Assembly (NCBI GenBank): GCA_003645845.1 | Contig: QNCV01000013.1 | Coordinates: forward strand, 1 to 20,076 | Direction: 5' to 3' | Source: Fidelibacterota bacterium | GTDB taxonomy: Bacteria > Fidelibacterota > UBA2242 | DNA length: 20,076 bases | Part shown: in pieces, positions 1-7,079 of the stretch | Layout of the letters: each line of letters opens with the position of its first letter | How positions within the stretch are numbered: the first letter of the stretch is position 1 | Translations under genes and position numbers: made by a program | The notes under the pieces: model-generated | Told to the model about the DNA's origin: nothing | The model's database searches: none | What the model saw: the letters and a program-made list of their open reading frames with translations, nothing else

Positions 1-219
1 GAAAAACCGAATTCTTTTGCCCGACAACGAAAAATGTCCGTTATCGATCGTAATAAACTCGTTGTCGTCTATTGGTTCTTTGGAAAAGGTCGGCAAAAAC
101 ATCCCTTCGGTGGTATCATCGGGAGGCAGATAAAAGTTGAAACCATCTCCAAAATTTTGGGAGTACACTCCCCGAACAAGTATTATCAGGCACCAAAATA
201 AAGCAATTCTCAGGTTCAT
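1..219 (-). CDS. Secreted glycoside hydrolase, N-terminal fragment (GH5-like opening), cut by window edge
   Basis: Reading leftward from an ATG at 219, the frame stays open to base 1, giving 73 residues. It begins with a signal peptide (MNLRIALFWCLIILVRGVYS, then QNFGDG). The mature part contains FITIDNGHFSLSGKRIRFF. An opening strand of this 'dGHF...GKRIRFFG' type is commonly seen at the start of secreted TIM-barrel glycoside hydrolases of the GH5/cellulase-like group, so a secreted glycanase is my inference; the catalytic part lies outside the window. The ATG sits 11 bases after the GH3 stop codon, so it is probably the third gene of the leftward operon. The upstream bases (TGGAAATAGC) hold only a weak ribosome site. 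The family assignment is tentative because no catalytic residue is visible. That this is a real secreted protein is better supported. Confidence 0.6.
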   Translation of the reverse strand, partial: MNLRIALFWCLIILVRGVYSQNFGDGFNFYLPPDDTTEGMFLPTFSKEPIDDNEFITIDNGHFSLSGKRIRFF

Positions 220-230
220 GCTATTTCCAT

Positions 231-2045
231 TTAATAACTTAATCCAAAACCATAGGAAAACAGGGGTTCGTAGTCCGCATCGCCAGCATTGATTGGGATT
301 TGGTCCATGCTGCGTGGCCATGTATGACTTAAGCTGCCGGTTGGATTATAGTCGCCGAACAACACATCGGCAACCCCCACGCCTTCCGTCCCGGGCAGCC
401 AGGCCGCAATAAATGCATCACATCTACCCAGAACATCATTTATGATAAGCGGACGGCCTGAGATTAATATAATAACCGTCGGAATTCCGGAATCGGCAAC
501 AGTATTTACGACAGCAACATCTTCAACCGATAAAGATAAATCACTTCGATCACCGACCCCTTCGGCATAGGGTGTTTCACCAATTACAACAATGCCCATA
601 TCCGCTCCCGAGGCCCCACTGCCATCTTCTGAATAGGTAACCGCTATACCGGCCCCGGCCCTTTCCCGAATACCCTCTAAAATCGTCGTCCCGATGGTAA
701 TTGCGCCACTATTGCCCTGCCAACTGATGGTCCAGCCGCCACATTGATTTCCCAGGTCATCTGCATTTTTTCCGGCAACATGAATGCGCGAAATACTGCC
801 AGTGATTGGCAAACAATCATTTTTATTTTTTAATAAAACCAGCGATTCACGAACACATTGCCGGGCAATTTCGCGGTGTTCGGCAGAGCCGATGGTTCCG
901 GTATATGAACGGTGGGTATAGGGATTTTCAAATAAACCCAATTCAAACTTGATCCGTAATATTCTCCGGACTGCGTCATTCACTCGCGATTCAGGTATTT
1001 GACCGTTATTTACCAGGTCCAGAGTCGTCAACATAAAATCTTCATACCGCTGCGGCAACATGACCATATCAACTCCGGCATTGATTGACGTCTCGATATC
1101 GCTGGCAAAGTCACCGGGAAGTTGATCAATACCGCCCCAGTCGGAAACCACAAAACCCTCAAATCCCAATTCACCTTTTAAAACGGTAGTCAGCCAATAA
1201 TAACTGCCGTGCATTTTTTCACCATTCCAACTACTGAAAGATACCATGATCGACCCTGTCCCGGCTTCGATTGCCGCAATATACCCGGGCAGATGCAGGT
1301 TGCGCATTGTCGCCTCATCAACTTCCGTATTGCCCTGATCGTGACCATCGGTGGTACCGCCATCGCCAAGGAAATGTTTTGCGCATGCCAGGATCGTTCC
1401 CGGGTCGGAGAGATCGTTGCCCTGATACCCGCGGACAGCGGCAGCGGCCATCATCTCAGACAATTCCGGTGTTTCTCCGAATCCTTCATAAGTACGTCCC
1501 CAGCGCTCATTCCGAACTACCGCAATACAGGGAGAAAAAGTCCAATGAATGCCGGTGCCGGCAACCTCTTCAGCCGTAACCCGAGCCGCTTCTTCAACCA
1601 GGTCTGCATCCCGGGTACATCCCAGACCGATATTGTGCGGAAAGATTGTTGCGCCGTATACATTATTATGCCCATGAACGGCATCGATACCATATATCAA
1701 TGGAATTTGCAGGCGAGTTTTCAGGGCATATGTTTGATATTCATCAACCATGTCTGCCCAAGCGGTTGGTTCATTAGAGCTGGGAACGGATCCACCGCCG
1801 CTTAAAATACTACCGATGAAATAATCAGTGATATCCTCTTTCTTCTGAATGAATCCCCGGTCAATCTGGATCATCTGTCCGATTTTTTCCTGTAGGGTCA
1901 TACGAGACAACAAATCATCGACACGCTCATCAATAGAGTATCGGCTGTTTTGATAAATAACCGTTTCCGAACCGGGCTTGGTATTCTCCTCGCAAAACGG
2001 GAAAAAAAACAGAAACCCCAGAGCTATGGCAATAAATTGTTTTAT
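231..2045 (-). CDS. GH3 exo-beta-glucosidase/exo-1,3-1,4-glucanase lipoprotein, apparent ATA start
   Basis: GH3 enzymes release glucose from the non-reducing ends of beta-glucans. Counting from the ATA at 2045 the protein has 604 residues. KIKQFIAIALGFLFFFPFC forms a lipoprotein-like signal, followed by the GH3 N-terminal barrel (EKIGQM, GIDAVHG, ERWGRTYEGFGE, CAKHFLGDG). The nucleophile is Asp302 in GFVVSDWGG. The second domain has GETPYAEGVGDR, whose Glu495 aligns with the acid/base of plant exo-glucanases (ExoI type). The protein stops right at FSYGFGLSY, so it lacks the C-terminal FnIII domain. No ATG, GTG or TTG lies in frame upstream of the signal; the first candidate, TTG at 1913, would remove the signal and the start of the barrel. 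The ATA follows AAGGAG by 6 bases and overlaps the GH16 stop. Family call is secure; the start is the odd point. Confidence 0.9.
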   Translation of the reverse strand: MKQFIAIALGFLFFFPFCEENTKPGSETVIYQNSRYSIDERVDDLLSRMTLQEKIGQMIQIDRGFIQKKEDITDYFIGSILSGGGSVPSSNEPTAWADMVDEYQTYALKTRLQIPLIYGIDAVHGHNNVYGATIFPHNIGLGCTRDADLVEEAARVTAEEVAGTGIHWTFSPCIAVVRNERWGRTYEGFGETPELSEMMAAAAVRGYQGNDLSDPGTILACAKHFLGDGGTTDGHDQGNTEVDEATMRNLHLPGYIAAIEAGTGSIMVSFSSWNGEKMHGSYYWLTTVLKGELGFEGFVVSDWGGIDQLPGDFASDIETSINAGVDMVMLPQRYEDFMLTTLDLVNNGQIPESRVNDAVRRILRIKFELGLFENPYTHRSYTGTIGSAEHREIARQCVRESLVLLKNKNDCLPITGSISRIHVAGKNADDLGNQCGGWTISWQGNSGAITIGTTILEGIRERAGAGIAVTYSEDGSGASGADMGIVVIGETPYAEGVGDRSDLSLSVEDVAVVNTVADSGIPTVIILISGRPLIINDVLGRCDAFIAAWLPGTEGVGVADVLFGDYNPTGSLSHTWPRSMDQIPINAGDADYEPLFSYGFGLSY

Positions 2046-2896
2046 TTTTCGCTCCTTCGATAAACTCTGACATAATCCACTTCCATTCTCTGGGGAAAGA
2101 CAGTGGAATTATCAGGATTGCCCGGCCAATTCCCACCCACGGCTACATTTAGTATCAGATGAAAACGCTGATCAAAGGGAGCGGGATATTCGCCGCCTGT
2201 TGAGTACCAGGAACTCTGCATCTGATAAAAAGTACCGTCCACATACCAGCGGATTTGCGTGCTGTCCCATTCCAAAGTAAATATGTGAAAATCGGTGCTG
2301 AAATTTCCAACAGGCAGAGTGTACGAATCACCGGAGTGAACATTGTTCGGAAAGGTGCCACCATAGTGTAAGGTTCCGTACACTTTCTGCGGTTCATGAC
2401 CAATTAGTTCCATGATATCAATTTCACCGCTGGCGGCCCAGCCACCGTACACCCAGTCCGTGGGAAGCATCCATATGGCCGGCCAAAGCCCCTTTCCATA
2501 GGGTAATTTCGCCCGAATATCAAAGCGGCCGTATTTCCAGTCACCTTTATATTTTGTTCTCAGACGGGCAGATGTGTACTGCCGCGTTCCTTCCGGACCG
2601 GTATACGTCTCTTTTAACGCCTGAATTACCAGAACGGAATCCAGTACGCCGGAGTTCTGAGAACGATCGGTATAATACTGAAGTTCGTTATTGCCACCCC
2701 CATCGGCATTGACTTCGTATTCCCATTTAGTCAAATCGACTGCATCTCCATTAAATTCATCGTGCCAAACAAGTTCCCAGCCCTCCGGCTCGGGAATAAC
2801 ATTGTCAGTGTCAGACTGTTTTGGGGCTGTGCTGCTATCCGCACAGTTAGACAAATAAAAAAGAAAAATGAGAAGCAGCGCGTTGTATTTCTTCAT
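2042..2896 (-). CDS. GH16 laminarinase (endo-beta-1,3-glucanase) lipoprotein
   Basis: GH16 laminarinases cut internal beta-1,3 bonds of laminarin-type glucans by a retaining mechanism. The 284-residue protein begins MKKYNALLLIFLFYLSNC, a lipoprotein signal with the acylated Cys at 18, followed by a Ser/Thr/Pro/Asp linker. The jelly-roll domain runs from about residue 38 (WELVWHDEFNG) to the end (MEVDYVRVYRR). The catalytic motif GEIDIMELIGH gives Glu158, Asp160 and Glu163 in the ExDxxE form with one extra residue, typical of laminarinase subfamilies rather than lichenases. Further family marks are WPAIWMLP, HIFTLEWD and LNVAVGGNWPG. I chose the ATG at 2896 over a GTG at 2905 because it sits directly at the signal peptide. 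It is the first gene of the leftward cluster and overlaps the GH3 gene by four bases. Surface or periplasmic location is inferred from the signal. Confidence 0.95.
   Translation of the reverse strand: MKKYNALLLIFLFYLSNCADSSTAPKQSDTDNVIPEPEGWELVWHDEFNGDAVDLTKWEYEVNADGGGNNELQYYTDRSQNSGVLDSVLVIQALKETYTGPEGTRQYTSARLRTKYKGDWKYGRFDIRAKLPYGKGLWPAIWMLPTDWVYGGWAASGEIDIMELIGHEPQKVYGTLHYGGTFPNNVHSGDSYTLPVGNFSTDFHIFTLEWDSTQIRWYVDGTFYQMQSSWYSTGGEYPAPFDQRFHLILNVAVGGNWPGNPDNSTVFPQRMEVDYVRVYRRSEK
2052..2057 (-). promoter_or_regulatory. Ribosome binding site AAGGAG that decides the ATA start of the GH3 gene
   Basis: On the minus strand, AAGGAG lies inside the last codons of the GH16 gene and is followed after CGAAAA (6 bases) by ATA. 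It is one of the strongest Shine-Dalgarno matches in this window, where most sites are weak. It has no other start codon at a suitable distance, which supports translation beginning at the ATA, or at what was once an ATG there. Confidence 0.6.
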
Positions 2897-3002
2897 GGGA
2901 TTCACATTTTATCTACGATATAAAAGTTATTCGTGTTAGCTGATCTATGAATTTCTCCGGACTTTCTAACTCAATTTATCTGCTTTCTCACAATAATCTG
3001 CC

Positions 3003-3013
3003 GGTACTGTACC
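3003..3013. repeat. Short palindrome GGTAC-T-GTACC
   Basis: Five-base perfect arms around one central base, about 107 bases upstream of the GH16 start. Its position on the leftward side would suit an operator or promoter-proximal site for the GH16 cluster, but a palindrome this short can occur by chance. Confidence 0.25.
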
Positions 3014-3106
3014 TGAAGTCTTCAAATTAAACATTAGTGGTCAAATACTATGCCATATAAACCTTTCTCAATACAAGAATATAAGGGTCTGATAACATTA
3101 AAAATA

Positions 3107-3123
3107 TTTATTAAAGTAATAAA
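3107..3123. repeat. AT-only inverted repeat TTTATTA-AAG-TAATAAA
   Basis: Seven-base perfect arms with a three-base spacer in the middle of the divergent region. It is made almost entirely of A and T in an AT-rich stretch, so its symmetry carries little weight; it might be a regulator site or simply a flexible promoter tract. Confidence 0.2.
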
Positions 3124-3180
3124 AACACTTATCATTTTAATAAACATTTCCCATCCTGAAATTCAATGTTGCCGGGAAAT

Positions 3181-3192
3181 GAAAATATTTTC
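3181..3192. repeat. Perfect 12-base palindrome GAAAATATTTTC
   Basis: A spacerless palindrome about 160 bases upstream of the transporter gene and 28 bases left of the GAAAACAG palindrome. Both share the outer GAAAA...TTTTC, so they may be two copies of one operator class. Confidence 0.35.
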
Positions 3193-3219
3193 CATGATTA
3201 TCAGGCATTTTTACGACGA

Positions 3220-3236
3220 GAAAACAGCCTGTTTTC
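3220..3236. promoter_or_regulatory. 17-base palindrome GAAAACAG-C-CTGTTTTC, candidate operator
   Basis: Two perfect eight-base arms around a single C, 114 bases upstream of the transporter ATG and just upstream of the best promoter-like hexamers. No T-run follows, so a terminator is unlikely. Length and symmetry suit a dimeric helix-turn-helix regulator such as a LacI- or GntR-type sugar repressor. Which protein binds it is unknown. Confidence 0.45.
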
Positions 3237-3288
3237 ACCAATAATATGAATTATCAATAATCGCATCTGACTCTGGCATTAAATATGC

Positions 3289-3316
3289 TTTAACAAAATG
3301 GTTCAATTGTGATAAT
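3289..3316 (+). promoter_or_regulatory. Weak sigma70-like promoter candidate for the rightward operon
   Basis: TTTAAC (3289-3294) and GATAAT (3311-3316) are separated by 16 bases, 34 bases before the transporter start. The -10 element matches TATAAT at five of six positions; the -35 matches only half. In an AT-rich region such matches are common, and FCB bacteria often use other promoter sequences. Confidence 0.25.
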
Positions 3317-3337
3317 AAAAAAAATATAACCAACATG

Positions 3338-3343
3338 AGAGGA
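3338..3343 (+). promoter_or_regulatory. Ribosome binding site of the GPH symporter gene
   Basis: AGAGGA lies seven bases before the ATG at 3351, a good Shine-Dalgarno match that fixes the start of the first gene of the rightward operon. Confidence 0.6.
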
Positions 3344-3350
3344 ATACTTA

Positions 3351-4700
3351 ATGAGCAATCAGAATAAACTGACCTTTAAAGAAAAAGTCGGATACGGTCT
3401 CGGGGATACCGCATCGAATTTATACTTTCAGATGTATATCAATTTCTTACTTTTCTTTTATACCGATGTTTTCGGAATACCGGCTGCGGTTGCCGGAACC
3501 ATGTTCATGATAACCAGATTCTGGGATGCCGTAAATGACCCGATTATGGGTATAATTGCCGACAGAACCAAATCCAGACATGGTAAATTTCGCCCTTATC
3601 TGCTCTGGGTAATGTTTCCGATGGCTGTAATCGGTGTATTAATGTTTACTACTCCGAAATTCAGCGTCACCGGTAAAATTATTTACGCCTATATTACCTA
3701 TATTGCCATGATGATGGCCTACACGGCAATCAATATCCCTTACTCTGCATTATTGGGGGTCATCTCACCCTCATCATCAGAACGAACCAGCGCTTCAACC
3801 TATCGTTTTGTATTGGCTTTCGCTGGTGCATTCATTATTCAGGGAGCTACTTTACCACTGGTCAATTTCTTTGGCAAAGGGAATCAGGCTGTCGGTTTTC
3901 CCTTTACCATGGGTGTCTACGGAATACTGGCAATGGCGATGTTTTATATAACATTTAAAACAACTAAAGAACGGGTACAACCTCCTAAAAAACAGAAGAC
4001 CTCATTAAAAAATGATCTGAAAGATCTAATCGGGAATAAACCCTGGATGATCTTGCTCGTAATGAGCATATTCACACTCGGATATGTGATCATTCGTATG
4101 GGTACTATCATGTATTATTTCAAATATTATATTGGAAACGAATTACTTGCCGGTGCTTTTATGATGGCCGGAACCGTTGCCGTTATTGTCGGAACAGCCA
4201 GCACCCAATATCTGTCAAAACTGTTAGGTAAAAAGCGATTGTATCTTACGGTAATGGGATTATCCAGTTTACTGACCATGGTTTTTTACTACGTCCCCAA
4301 AGATCAGATTTTCTTGGTCTTTGCTGTCCATATTCTTATTTCCCTCGTGATGGCTCCACAAGCGCCATTGCTTTGGGCAATGTATGCCGATACTGCCGAT
4401 TATTCCGAATGGAAAAACGGTCGCCGGGCTACCGGGCTGGTATTCTCAGCCGCTACGTTTTCCCAGAAATTCGGGATGGCGATTGGCGGCGGCATTGCCG
4501 GTTGGTTATTGGCTATTTTTCACTTTGAGCCGAACACCGTCCAAAGCCCCGAAACAATTACCGGTATAAAATTAATGATGAGTTATATTCCTGCCGCTGC
4601 CACGGTGGTTGCCGTAATTGCCGCATTCTTTTATCCTCTGGATGATAAGACAATGAAAAATATCGAAATGGAACTGGAAGAAAGAAATAAAGAAGAATAG
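3351..4700 (+). CDS. GPH-family (MelB-like) sugar:cation symporter
   Basis: Inner-membrane importer of the glycoside-pentoside-hexuronide:cation symporter family (major facilitator fold), which moves sugars or short glycosides with Na+ or H+. The 449 residues match the usual family length of about 450-480. They contain about twelve hydrophobic spans. The N-terminus has the family signature YGLGDTASNLYFQMYINF and then RFWDAVNDPIMG with Asp59 and Asp63, which align with the cation-binding Asp55 and Asp59 of E. coli MelB. The basic cytoplasmic loop RTKSRHGKFRPYLLW follows, and a C-half motif LLWAMYADTADYSEWKNGRRATG is also typical. It is the first gene of the rightward operon and lies 22 bases before a GH3 gene. 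Context suggests it imports glucose, laminaribiose or short beta-glucan oligosaccharides for the cytoplasmic phosphorylase downstream. Substrate is inferred, not read from sequence. Confidence 0.93.
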   Translation: MSNQNKLTFKEKVGYGLGDTASNLYFQMYINFLLFFYTDVFGIPAAVAGTMFMITRFWDAVNDPIMGIIADRTKSRHGKFRPYLLWVMFPMAVIGVLMFTTPKFSVTGKIIYAYITYIAMMMAYTAINIPYSALLGVISPSSSERTSASTYRFVLAFAGAFIIQGATLPLVNFFGKGNQAVGFPFTMGVYGILAMAMFYITFKTTKERVQPPKKQKTSLKNDLKDLIGNKPWMILLVMSIFTLGYVIIRMGTIMYYFKYYIGNELLAGAFMMAGTVAVIVGTASTQYLSKLLGKKRLYLTVMGLSSLLTMVFYYVPKDQIFLVFAVHILISLVMAPQAPLLWAMYADTADYSEWKNGRRATGLVFSAATFSQKFGMAIGGGIAGWLLAIFHFEPNTVQSPETITGIKLMMSYIPAAATVVAVIAAFFYPLDDKTMKNIEMELEERNKEE

Positions 4701-4722
4701 GTGAAATCAGCACGGGGAAGAT

Positions 4723-6954
4723 TTGAAAAACCTATCTATTCTTTTATCAATCATTTTAATGAATGTAAGTTTTGCTATGCCGCAAAATAACAGGGACATC
4801 GAACAGAAAATCGATCAGTTGCTGGCCAAAATGACATTGGCGGAAAAAATCGGGCAAATGTCCCAGCGCAACGGATTTGACGGAAATGCGGCTATGATCA
4901 AAGCCGGCAAAATCGGCTCCTTACTGAATGAAGTTGATCCCGACAAAATTCGTCAGGCTCAGAAACTCGCTGTGGAACAAAGTCCGAATGGTATTCCCCT
5001 CTTAATCGGCCGCGATGTGATTCATGGTTTTCGTACGATTTTTCCGATTCCCCTGGGACTGGCCGCCACATGGAATCCCGAAGGGGTACGCAAGGGAGCG
5101 CGCATCTCGGCCAAGGAAGCCGCCTCAATAGGTATCAACTGGACATTTGCACCGATGATGGATATTGCCCGGGATTCACGCTGGGGACGAATTGCCGAAA
5201 GTTTCGGTGAAGACCCCTACCTGGCCAGTAAAATGGCAGTTGCAATGATTGAAGGATTTCAGACCGATGATCTCAGCCGCCCCGATGCCATCGCAGCCTG
5301 TGCGAAGCACTTTGCAGGCTACGGCGCCGTTGAGGGAGGACGGGATTACAATACGGTCTATATTCCGGAGCAATTACTCCGGGAAGTATATCTGAAACCT
5401 TTTAATGCAGCCGTTGATGCAGGTGTGTCAACTTTCATGACAGCGTTTAGTGATCTCAATGGCATTCCGTCAACGGCCAATAATTTCACATTGAAGCAGA
5501 TTTTGCGCAATGAGTGGAACTTTGACGGTTTTGTGGTCAGCGACTGGGCGTCTATATCCGAAATGATTACCCACGGTTATTGCACTGATGAAAGAGACGC
5601 CGCAGAAAAAGCGGTCAACGCCGGTGTTGATATGGAAATGGCTACATCCAACTATGAGCAATACTTAAAGGAATTAATCGAGGCCGGTGAAGTTAGTATG
5701 GAAACAGTTGACAATGCCGTCCGTAATATTTTACGGATAAAATATCGTCTGGGATTGTTTGAACATCCCTACGTTGATGCCACCGATTTTCCGGAGATGG
5801 TGAATGACGATTATTTGAAGACAGCCGGGCAGATAGCCGCCCAGAGCATTGTCATGCTGAAAAACGAAAACAATATCCTCCCATTATCAAAAAATATAAA
5901 GGACATCGCTGTCATCGGGCCAATGGCGGATGATAAATTTGAACAACTGGGCACCTGGACTTTCGACAAACAGATCGAAGATACGCACACACCTTTACAG
6001 GCGCTGAAAGAGTACTACCGAGGTAAAGCCAACATCCATTATTCCAAAGGCCTGGAAATATCACGTAGCCGTGACCATAAATATTTCAAGGAAGCAATAA
6101 AAGCTGCCAAAAAATCCGATGTGGTGCTGATGTTTATGGGTGAAGAAGCCATCATTACCGGTGAAGCCCACTGCCGCGCCAATATCAATCTGCCGGGAGG
6201 GCAGGAAGAACTTATTAAAACGATTGCCCGAACCGGCACACCAATTGTTATGATTGTAATGTCCGGCAGGGCCTTGACGATGGGCAACATTCTTGATGAT
6301 GTGGACGCGATTCTTTACGCCTTCCATCCGGGCACGATGGGCGGACCGGCGATTGTTGATCTCTTAACCGGTAAAAAATCTCCCTCCGGCAAATTGCCAA
6401 TCACTTTTCCGAAAGTTGTCGGTCAAATTCCAATTTATTACAATCATAAAAACACCGGTCGTCCGCCAATTGAGAAGAATTTTGTTCAAATAGACGATAT
6501 TCCAGTCCGCGCCTGGCAAACATCTCTGGGAAATGAATCTCATTACATAGACGCCGGATACAAACCCCAATTTCCCTTCGGTTTCGGACTATCATACACA
6601 ACTTTTGCCTATTCCGACATCAGGATTTCCAATAAAACGATCAAAATGGGTGATGAATTTGTTGTTTCAGCAACAATCACAAACACCGGCAATATGGAAG
6701 GCGATGAAATCGTACAGTTTTACACGCATGATATAAGTGCCAGTATTACTCCACCGGTTAAAGAACTGAAGGGGTTTCAGCGAATCACCCTTAAGCCGGG
6801 CCAGTCCAAAATCGTGGAATTCAAACTCCATACTGACGATCTGGCTTTCTACAATCAGGAAATGAAAGAGGTAACCGAACCGGGCAAATTCCAGTTCTGG
6901 ATCGCACCCAATTCCGACAGTGGTAGTCCGACAGAATTTGAAGTAGTGAAATAG
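4723..6954 (+). CDS. bglX: GH3 beta-glucosidase, BglX type, periplasmic or secreted
   Basis: Retaining exo-acting beta-glucosidase that frees glucose from beta-glucan oligosaccharides. The 743 residues follow the full BglX plan. A signal peptide (MKNLSILLSIILMNVSFA) is followed by the TIM-barrel domain (GRDVIHGFRTIFPIPLGLAA, RWGRIAESFGEDPYL, CAKHFAGYG, LNGIPSTAN) with nucleophile Asp274 in GFVVSDWAS. Next comes the alpha/beta sandwich with the likely acid/base Glu481 in TGEAHCRANINLPGGQ. The boundary motif FPFGFGLSYT (about 617-626) leads to a C-terminal FnIII domain (about 640-743). The start is a TTG at 4723, chosen because it places a complete signal peptide in frame and follows GGGGAAG. 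The next in-frame ATG would cut into the signal. It follows the symporter by 22 bases. Unlike the other GH3 in the window it keeps its FnIII domain and is closer to the BglX branch. Exact linkage preference is not readable. Confidence 0.95.
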   Translation: MKNLSILLSIILMNVSFAMPQNNRDIEQKIDQLLAKMTLAEKIGQMSQRNGFDGNAAMIKAGKIGSLLNEVDPDKIRQAQKLAVEQSPNGIPLLIGRDVIHGFRTIFPIPLGLAATWNPEGVRKGARISAKEAASIGINWTFAPMMDIARDSRWGRIAESFGEDPYLASKMAVAMIEGFQTDDLSRPDAIAACAKHFAGYGAVEGGRDYNTVYIPEQLLREVYLKPFNAAVDAGVSTFMTAFSDLNGIPSTANNFTLKQILRNEWNFDGFVVSDWASISEMITHGYCTDERDAAEKAVNAGVDMEMATSNYEQYLKELIEAGEVSMETVDNAVRNILRIKYRLGLFEHPYVDATDFPEMVNDDYLKTAGQIAAQSIVMLKNENNILPLSKNIKDIAVIGPMADDKFEQLGTWTFDKQIEDTHTPLQALKEYYRGKANIHYSKGLEISRSRDHKYFKEAIKAAKKSDVVLMFMGEEAIITGEAHCRANINLPGGQEELIKTIARTGTPIVMIVMSGRALTMGNILDDVDAILYAFHPGTMGGPAIVDLLTGKKSPSGKLPITFPKVVGQIPIYYNHKNTGRPPIEKNFVQIDDIPVRAWQTSLGNESHYIDAGYKPQFPFGFGLSYTTFAYSDIRISNKTIKMGDEFVVSATITNTGNMEGDEIVQFYTHDISASITPPVKELKGFQRITLKPGQSKIVEFKLHTDDLAFYNQEMKEVTEPGKFQFWIAPNSDSGSPTEFEVVK

Positions 6955-6995
6955 TAATTTCCTTTGTTGGCCGATATTATGATATGCTCCCCTGT

Positions 6996-7029
6996 TTGGG
7001 AAATATAAATTATTCAGTTATTTTCCCAA
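6996..7029 (+). repeat. Inverted repeat TTGGGAAA ... TTTCCCAA within the operon
   Basis: Eight-base perfect arms with an 18-base AT-rich loop, in the 125-base gap between the GH3 and the GH158-like gene. No T-run follows, so it is not a standard intrinsic terminator. It could be an RNA stem that affects processing or stability between the two genes, or a dyad operator for an internal promoter. This is the longest gap inside the rightward operon. Confidence 0.35.
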
Positions 7030-7079
7030 TGTTAAAACACACAGGTCATATAACCACAATTGAATAAACGGGAATATAA

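Larger units (their letters stand above)
2897..3350. promoter_or_regulatory. Divergent intergenic region between the two glucan operons
   Basis: This AT-rich 454-base stretch separates the leftward GH16-GH3 cluster from the rightward transporter-phosphorylase operon and must carry promoters for both. I see no convincing gene in it: the small open frames are short and have no recognisable protein character. It contains four short palindromes (3003-3013, 3107-3123, 3181-3192, 3220-3236), listed separately, one or more of which could bind a shared regulator. No regulator gene is in the window. Confidence 0.6.

Noticed and set aside
1209..1805. 198-codon open frame on the plus strand inside the leftward GH3 gene
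   Set aside because: It is antisense to a GH3 domain with all its motifs intact; the translation has no family character.
3050..3244. 64-codon open frame in the divergent intergenic region
   Set aside because: Low-complexity hydrophobic/AT-driven composition, no ribosome site, no recognisable domain, and it overlaps the palindromes expected to be regulatory.
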